Source: Desulfobacteraceae bacterium (lineage in GTDB: Bacteria; Desulfobacterota; Syntrophobacteria; BM002). Taken from it: a stretch of DNA of 18,379 nt. The notes beneath the pieces were generated by a model. It did no database searches, was not told the origin of the DNA, and saw only the letters and a list, made by a program, of their open reading frames with translations. The DNA lies in assembly GCA_002899795.1 (NCBI GenBank), contig PPDG01000369.1:1-18379 (forward strand). Reading direction: 5' to 3'. Both the position numbers and the translations under genes were made by a program. Below are positions 14,692 to 18,379 of the stretch, in pieces (position 1 is the first letter of the stretch; the number at the start of each line of letters is the position of its first letter).

Positions 14692-15825
14692 TTGTTGAAT
14701 AAAGATCTCAATACCAAGGACAAGACCTTGGACAATCTCGTTGCCGCTGCAGACCAATTTAAACCGCAAGACACGGTCATTGACATCCATGAATATGGGA
14801 ATGGCAATATCAATGACACCTTCCTGGTAACCCTGGATTCCAAAGCGGAAAAGCACTTCATTCTGCAACGGATCAACACCCAGGTGTTTCGTCAGCCGGA
14901 ACTTGTCATGCTCAACATGCGCACCTTCACCGAGCATGTTCACACGCGTCTGCAGCGTGCTCCCCTCAGCCCGGGCCGTCGCTGGGAGGTGGTGCACGTG
15001 CTGTTGGCACAGGACGGACAGGACCACTGGCTCGACCCAGGTGGCTCGTTCTGGCGCGCCATCAGCTTTATTGACGGTGCCCAGTCCTTTGACACCATCG
15101 AAGATATCGAGCACGCCAGAGAAGTCGGCTATGCCCTCGGCATGTTCCACAACCTTTTGAGCGACCTGGACAGCGAAAGACTGGCCGACACCCTGGAGGG
15201 CTTTCACATTACCCCAAGATACCTTCTCCACTATGATGAGGTTCTGGCAAAAAACCGCCCGAGCAAATCCCCCGAAGTGGCTTACGGCTTACAGTTTGTG
15301 AGCGAGCGCAGAGATTGTGCCCAAGTACTCGAGAATGCCAGAGCACAAGGCAGACTGCGTCTTCGCCCGATTCACGGCGATCCAAAGGTCAACAACGTCA
15401 TGATAGACACCGGTACCGGGCAGGCCATCAGCATTGTTGACCTGGACACCGTCAAGCCCGGCCTGGTTCACTATGATATTGGCGACTGCCTCCGCTCGGG
15501 CTGCAATCTCCTGGGAGAAGATATCGAGCAGTGGGAGATGGTTCGCTTCGATCCTGAACTTTGCCAGGCCATCTTGCAGGGCTATCTCTCATTGGCAAAA
15601 GACTTTCTCACCGACAACGATTATGACTACCTGTACGATGCCATCCGCTTGATCGCTTTCGAGCTGGGGCTGAGATACTTTACCGACTATTTGGAAGGCA
15701 ATGTCTACTTCAAGGCCAACCACCAGGAACACAATCTTGCCAGGGCGCTCATCCAATTCAAGCTGACCGAGAGTATTGAATCCCAGGAAACAACCATTCG
15801 CGCCATCATCCAGGACATCAGATGA
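14692..15825 (+). CDS. APH-fold sugar kinase, N-acetylhexosamine 1-kinase (NahK)-like
   Basis: A phosphotransferase of up to 377 residues with the aminoglycoside-phosphotransferase/choline-kinase fold. The N-terminal nucleotide loop reads EYGNGNINDTFLVTL, followed by the lysine-strand equivalent HFILQRINTQVFRQPE. The catalytic loop is IHGDPKVNNVM and the metal-binding segment is IVDLDTVKPGLVHYDIGD. These match the NahK/mucin-desulfatase-associated branch rather than antibiotic-resistance kinases. The substrate is probably a sugar or amino sugar; this is inferred. No ATG is in frame near the start. TTG at 14692 or 14695 lacks a ribosome site, whereas TTG at 14728 has AAGGA seven bases upstream and would give 365 residues. 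The stop overlaps the next gene by 4 bp (ATGA), so the two are translationally coupled. Confidence 0.9.
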   Translation: MLNKDLNTKDKTLDNLVAAADQFKPQDTVIDIHEYGNGNINDTFLVTLDSKAEKHFILQRINTQVFRQPELVMLNMRTFTEHVHTRLQRAPLSPGRRWEVVHVLLAQDGQDHWLDPGGSFWRAISFIDGAQSFDTIEDIEHAREVGYALGMFHNLLSDLDSERLADTLEGFHITPRYLLHYDEVLAKNRPSKSPEVAYGLQFVSERRDCAQVLENARAQGRLRLRPIHGDPKVNNVMIDTGTGQAISIVDLDTVKPGLVHYDIGDCLRSGCNLLGEDIEQWEMVRFDPELCQAILQGYLSLAKDFLTDNDYDYLYDAIRLIAFELGLRYFTDYLEGNVYFKANHQEHNLARALIQFKLTESIESQETTIRAIIQDIR

Positions 15826-16370
15826 ACGACCAGAGCTTTTCCCTTCAGCCATTCTCCCCACTCAACCCGCCACTCTCTTTAAAGATCACAGGCAACATCG
15901 GGCTCCGCTCCAATACACTTGCCATCCGCTATGCCCTCCTCGGCCCTCTGACAAAGCTAGTTATTCCCACTCAGGCAAACAATCCAGCTCGCATGAGCGG
16001 GCTTTGGCAAGAAACGTGTTTCGAGCTCTTCCTCGCTGTCAAACATTCCCCTGACTATTGGGAATTCAACCTCTCGCCAGCCGGCCACTGGAATGTCTAT
16101 CGCTTTGCAGCTTATCGGCAAGGGATGCAAGAGGAAAAGGGTTTTCCCTCACTCCCGTTTCGGGTTCAGAGCCAATCGGACTCCTTGCTGCTTGACCTGG
16201 AATTAGATTTGGCTAAGATCGTCCAACCAGATCAACCCCTGGAGGTGGCCCTCAGCGCTGTCATCAAATTCAGAGACGGCGAGATGACCTACTGGGCCTT
16301 GACCCATCGCGGCCAGCAGGCCGACTTTCACCGGCGAGACGGTTTCATTGTCGAATTGTCATCTTTTTAA
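15822..16370 (+). CDS. DOMON-like (CBM9-like fold) domain protein
   Basis: A 182-residue soluble protein without signal peptide or membrane segment. The pattern LWQETCFELFLA, YWEFNLSPAGHWNVYRFAAYR, LLLDLELDL, ALSAVIKF and the closing YWALTHRGQQADFHRRDGF is that of the DOMON-like / type 9 carbohydrate-binding-like proteins found in cyanobacteria and proteobacteria, whose function is not known. DOMON folds bind sugar or heme. The ATG overlaps the kinase stop (ATGA), so the two products are probably made in fixed ratio and may share a carbohydrate-related task. A small CGGCT/AGCCG hairpin (16372-16389) follows the stop without a T-run. Confidence 0.88.
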   Translation: MNDQSFSLQPFSPLNPPLSLKITGNIGLRSNTLAIRYALLGPLTKLVIPTQANNPARMSGLWQETCFELFLAVKHSPDYWEFNLSPAGHWNVYRFAAYRQGMQEEKGFPSLPFRVQSQSDSLLLDLELDLAKIVQPDQPLEVALSAVIKFRDGEMTYWALTHRGQQADFHRRDGFIVELSSF

Positions 16371-16486
16371 CCGGCTAAAGAGAAAGCCGTTGATGTTCCA
16401 ATGGCGTTCCAATATTATTGCCTCTCCTTAGCCCGTTCGTCTACAAAAGGAACAATACCAAAACCAAATCAAGGGAAGAAGCAAAC

Positions 16487-16708
16487 ATGGCTTACACCGT
16501 CAAAGATATACTGAGACTGGAAGTTGCTCCCGCTTTGGGGTGTACCGAACCAGTAGCCACAGCGTTAGGCGCTGCAGCGGCTGTATCGATTCTGCCGGGG
16601 AAAGAAATTGACTCCATTGTAATCTGGGTAGATCCGAATTCTCCACCTTCCCTTCTAAGCTATCCGATTACCCCAGAAAATGGTGGTTTTTCGGTTCACT
16701 TGTGGTAA
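16487..16708 (+). pseudogene. Truncated CyuA / UPF0597-type L-cysteine desulfidase remnant
   Basis: The ATG at 16487 follows AAGGGAAG, so the front of the gene looks normal. Residues 1-45 (VKDILRLEVAPALGCTEP... through IWVDPN) match the start of the CyuA/UPF0597 family of Fe-S cysteine desulfidases, including the conserved GCTEP. After WVDPN (about 16638) the expected KNG...PGT segment is absent in all three frames. The frame runs 23 more unrelated residues to a stop at 16706-16708. Full proteins are about 400-430 residues, so over 80% is missing. It looks like a deletion or insertion breakpoint rather than a simple frameshift. Confidence 0.75.
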
Positions 16709-16725
16709 AATACCAATGGCTCACA

Positions 16726-16762
16726 GGGTAGGAGATTCAGTTTCTCTGCATCATCCTACTCC
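16726..16762 (+). other. Hairpin upstream of terminator (possible attenuator or small RNA)
   Basis: GGGTAGGA (16726-16733) pairs with TCCTAC and CC (16754-16762), with one bulged T. An intrinsic terminator follows 10 bases later, so a short transcript with two hairpins would form. I recognise no riboswitch class. Confidence 0.35.
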
Positions 16763-16772
16763 CTCAGGCTTT

Positions 16773-16807
16773 GCCCTCACTGGCCCCGGTCAGTGGGGGC
16801 TTTTTTT
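16773..16807 (+). terminator. Intrinsic terminator, copy 1
   Basis: GCCCTCACTG (16773-16782) pairs with CAGTGGGGGC (16791-16800) with one G-T pair, then seven T residues (16801-16807). It closes transcription past the CyuA remnant. Confidence 0.9.
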
Positions 16808-16883
16808 CAGTGTGGCCCCTTGACGTTTTCCAATATCTTGTGCCAGATTAAATTCCAGCAAAATGTGAATTAAGGGATGTAAT
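16791..16883 (+). repeat. Terminator-plus-downstream direct repeat, copy 1
   Basis: It starts with the terminator's right arm CAGTGGGGGC, runs through CCCTTGAC, ATCTTGT and CCAG words, and ends with a 25-nt block (16859-16883, AAAATGTGAATTAAGGGATG...). That block is identical to 17538-17562. The two copies bracket the CBM48 gene. Confidence 0.85.
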
Positions 16884-16939
16884 GTAACCTTGACTCCCTT
16901 TTTTGTAAGAAATTCCTACCAAGATAGTGGCTTTTCGTG

Positions 16940-16969
16940 TTGACTTAGATCGGCTAATTAGCTTATAGT
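16940..16969 (+). promoter_or_regulatory. Predicted sigma70 promoter of the CBM48 gene
   Basis: TTGACT (16940-16945), 18 bases, TATAGT (16964-16969, five of six to TATAAT). The leader would be about 125 bases long. Confidence 0.55.
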
Positions 16970-17102
16970 CCCTGAACTCGAATGTTCAGGCATTGTATGC
17001 ATGTTCAATTTAGCTAGGGTCATACTAGTCGTTACATATAAAGACCATACAGTGAGTCTGCGAGTTTGACTGCAATTAGAAGGAAGCAGAGGAGGGCTAG
17101 AA

Positions 17103-17390
17103 ATGTCCAAGAAAAAGCAGGAAAAGAAAACACAGAGAAGAAGGATTACCTTCAAATTAGAGGCATCAGAAGCCAAAGAGGCCATCTTGGCAGGGGACTT
17201 TGACAGTTGGGATGCCAAGAAACACATAATGAAAAGGGACAACAAAGGGAGGTGGAGCAAGATTGTTACTCTTACCCCTGGAAGGTACGAGTATAAATTT
17301 CTTGTGGATGGGGAATGGCAGAATGATCCCAGCAATGATCAAGTGGTCCCCAACTCCTTTGGTACCCTCAACAATTTCTTGAATGTGTAA
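17103..17390 (+). CDS. Stand-alone glycogen-binding (CBM48 / AMPK-beta-type) domain protein
   Basis: A 95-residue soluble protein: a basic N-terminal tail (about 1-14) and a single CBM48 domain. GDFDSWD (W36), the W51 strand, PGRYEYKFLVDGEWQNDP (K65, W72) and GTLNNFLNV (N90) line up by eye with the glycogen-binding domain of AMPK beta. They keep the counterparts of its four carbohydrate contacts (W100, K126, W133, N150). No enzyme domain is attached, so it probably acts as an adaptor on glycogen or another alpha-glucan; this is inferred. The ATG follows GGAGG at 17091-17095. It is a single-gene unit with its own promoter and terminator, bracketed by direct repeats. Confidence 0.92.
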   Translation: MSKKKQEKKTQRRRITFKLEASEAKEAILAGDFDSWDAKKHIMKRDNKGRWSKIVTLTPGRYEYKFLVDGEWQNDPSNDQVVPNSFGTLNNFLNV

Positions 17391-17433
17391 ATAGCCACGT
17401 AGATTGAAGACTAGCATGAGCTAAATCAAAATG

Positions 17434-17479
17434 GCCCCTACTGGCTGTTGAAGTCTGGGTCAGTGGGGGCTTCTTTTTT
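17434..17479 (+). terminator. Intrinsic terminator, copy 2
   Basis: GCCCCTACTG (17434-17443) pairs with CAGTGGGGGC (17461-17470) across a 17-base loop, followed by TTCTTTTTT. The right arm and tail repeat those at 16791-16807. Confidence 0.88.
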
Positions 17480-17562
17480 CTCTGTACCAACAGTCCCTTG
17501 ACACCTTTCAGCATCTTGTACCAGAGTCAAGACAAGCCAAAATGTGAATTAAGGGATGTAAT
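17461..17562 (+). repeat. Terminator-plus-downstream direct repeat, copy 2
   Basis: The second copy of 16791-16883, somewhat diverged, with small insertions but an identical last 25 nt (17538-17562). The offset between the exact blocks is 679 bp. Confidence 0.85.
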
Positions 17563-17851
17563 CGAAACTTTGGCATGGATCGAGGTGAGTTTACATTACT
17601 CATCAGTAAAGGAAATTTGGGAAGAACCAAAAATCACGTCCATCTGTAGTTCTGCCTATCCTCTCACCTTTTTTTGCTGTGTACCCGACAGGTGGAAGTA
17701 TTTTCCTTGCACCTCTGGTCATGGTTTTGTAAGCTGTTAATAACTAGAACCTCACGTTCCCACTCATCTTAGTCAGTCCTGCAACTCCTTCGTACTCCGC
17801 TCGGGTAATTAGATAAGTCCTGCCGAAACTTCTGCCGGTTGGGAGGTTCTT
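17563..17851. other. Intergenic region before the STAS-like gene
   Basis: No credible gene is seen in these 289 bases. There is no strong promoter pair: TTGCAC (17707-17712) has only a weak partner. It probably contains the promoter and leader of the gene at 17852. Confidence 0.4.
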
Positions 17852-18247
17852 ATGGCCCCCATTGATACACAGACAGACCGATCTAGAAATCTCACCATCC
17901 ATGTCTGCACGGGAGAGATTAGTGTCGATGAGATCTTAACGGCACTCAAAAAGTTCTGGTTTGGAGAGGTTACTAAGGATGTACTTTGGGATATGGTTGA
18001 AGCTGAACTGAATCCTCATGAACCTGAGATTCATAAAATCGATACTTTCTTGCAGCGAATACAAAGAGCGCAACTGGGGTATAAAAGACGAGGAGGTAAA
18101 ACTGCGCTTGTAGGCGCTAGACAATACATCTTTCTGATTCTTAGGCAGTTCAAAGCGTGGGCTGATACAGTGGGAAATACTCCGTTTGAATTTCAAGAAT
18201 TTAACGATGTTGAGGAAGCCATGCAATGGCTAACCTCCGAAGAATGA
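17852..18247 (+). CDS. SpoIIAA/STAS-like (SEC14-type) domain protein
   Basis: A 131-residue soluble protein whose ATG follows GGGAGG (17841-17846) by five bases. The order is the usual one for the SpoIIAA-like family: a strand such as NLTIHVCTGEIS, a helix DEILTALKKFW, VLWDMVEAEL, KTALVGARQYIFLILRQFKAW, and a terminal EFNDVEEAMQWL, which matches the family's closing 'F.d.eeA..WL'. Family members are small and mostly uncharacterised, and are thought to bind lipids or partner proteins. No partner kinase or anti-sigma factor is adjacent. Nothing recognisable follows from 18248 to the window end. Confidence 0.8.
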   Translation: MAPIDTQTDRSRNLTIHVCTGEISVDEILTALKKFWFGEVTKDVLWDMVEAELNPHEPEIHKIDTFLQRIQRAQLGYKRRGGKTALVGARQYIFLILRQFKAWADTVGNTPFEFQEFNDVEEAMQWLTSEE

Positions 18248-18379
18248 ACTAAGTGTCAACTCAGTTTGCAGCCTCGACCTAGTGATTGCCAGATCAAGTT
18301 TCCGTTACTGCAATTGATCGTTATTATTCTGAATCTCCTACATTCTTGCTTGGTGTTAACCTCAACTGTCATTAAATAA

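Noticed and set aside
17498..17740. Plus-strand 80-residue open frame
   Set aside because: It starts inside the terminator-linked direct repeat, has no ribosome site, and its composition is unlike a real protein.

Overview
The window looks like chromosomal DNA of a deltaproteobacterial-type anaerobe (Desulfobacterota in the broad sense). This is an inference from three things: a Re-citrate-synthase-like enzyme, a predicted non-discriminating AspRS, and intergenic regions full of dispersed short repeats. No rRNA, tRNA, transposase, CRISPR array or phage gene was found. Most genes are housekeeping genes. The unusual material lies mainly between them.

Layout. 1-1303 (minus): a membrane-anchored protein with an N-terminal helix-turn-helix and a C-terminal Ala/Pro/Glu/Lys repeat tail, cut by the window edge. 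1697-2008 (plus): a small protein with two membrane segments and a coiled coil, followed by a strong terminator. 2130-2464: a 335-bp gene-free element bounded by 29-bp inverted repeats. 2732-5926 (minus): a two-gene operon of a small charged helical protein and DNA polymerase I, whose proofreading motifs are all lost. 6346-9792 (plus): hisS and aspS, each with its own long repeat-bearing upstream region. 10136-11965 (plus): a DRE-TIM enzyme of the Re-citrate synthase / homocitrate synthase type fused to a C-terminal Cache-like sensor domain. 12209-12973: an RlpA-type lipoprotein with a SPOR domain. 13338-16370: hisD, then an NahK/APH-like kinase and a DOMON-like protein that overlap by 4 bp. 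16487-16708: a truncated CyuA-type (cysteine desulfidase) remnant. 17103-17390: a stand-alone glycogen-binding (CBM48) protein bracketed by two copies of a terminator-plus-downstream repeat. 17852-18247: a SpoIIAA/STAS-like protein.

The intergenic DNA carries several repeat families: heptamer arrays just after the stop codons of polA and hisS; a 46-nt repeat followed by a 47-48-nt repeat in the same order before aspS and before hisD; an array of small hairpins separated by GTCAT before the citrate-synthase-like gene; and two unrelated inverted-repeat-bounded elements (2130-2464 and 11976-12180). Nothing points to a defence system or a biosynthetic cluster. The best candidates for new biology are the enzyme-Cache fusion, the GTCAT hairpin array and the two transposase-free elements.
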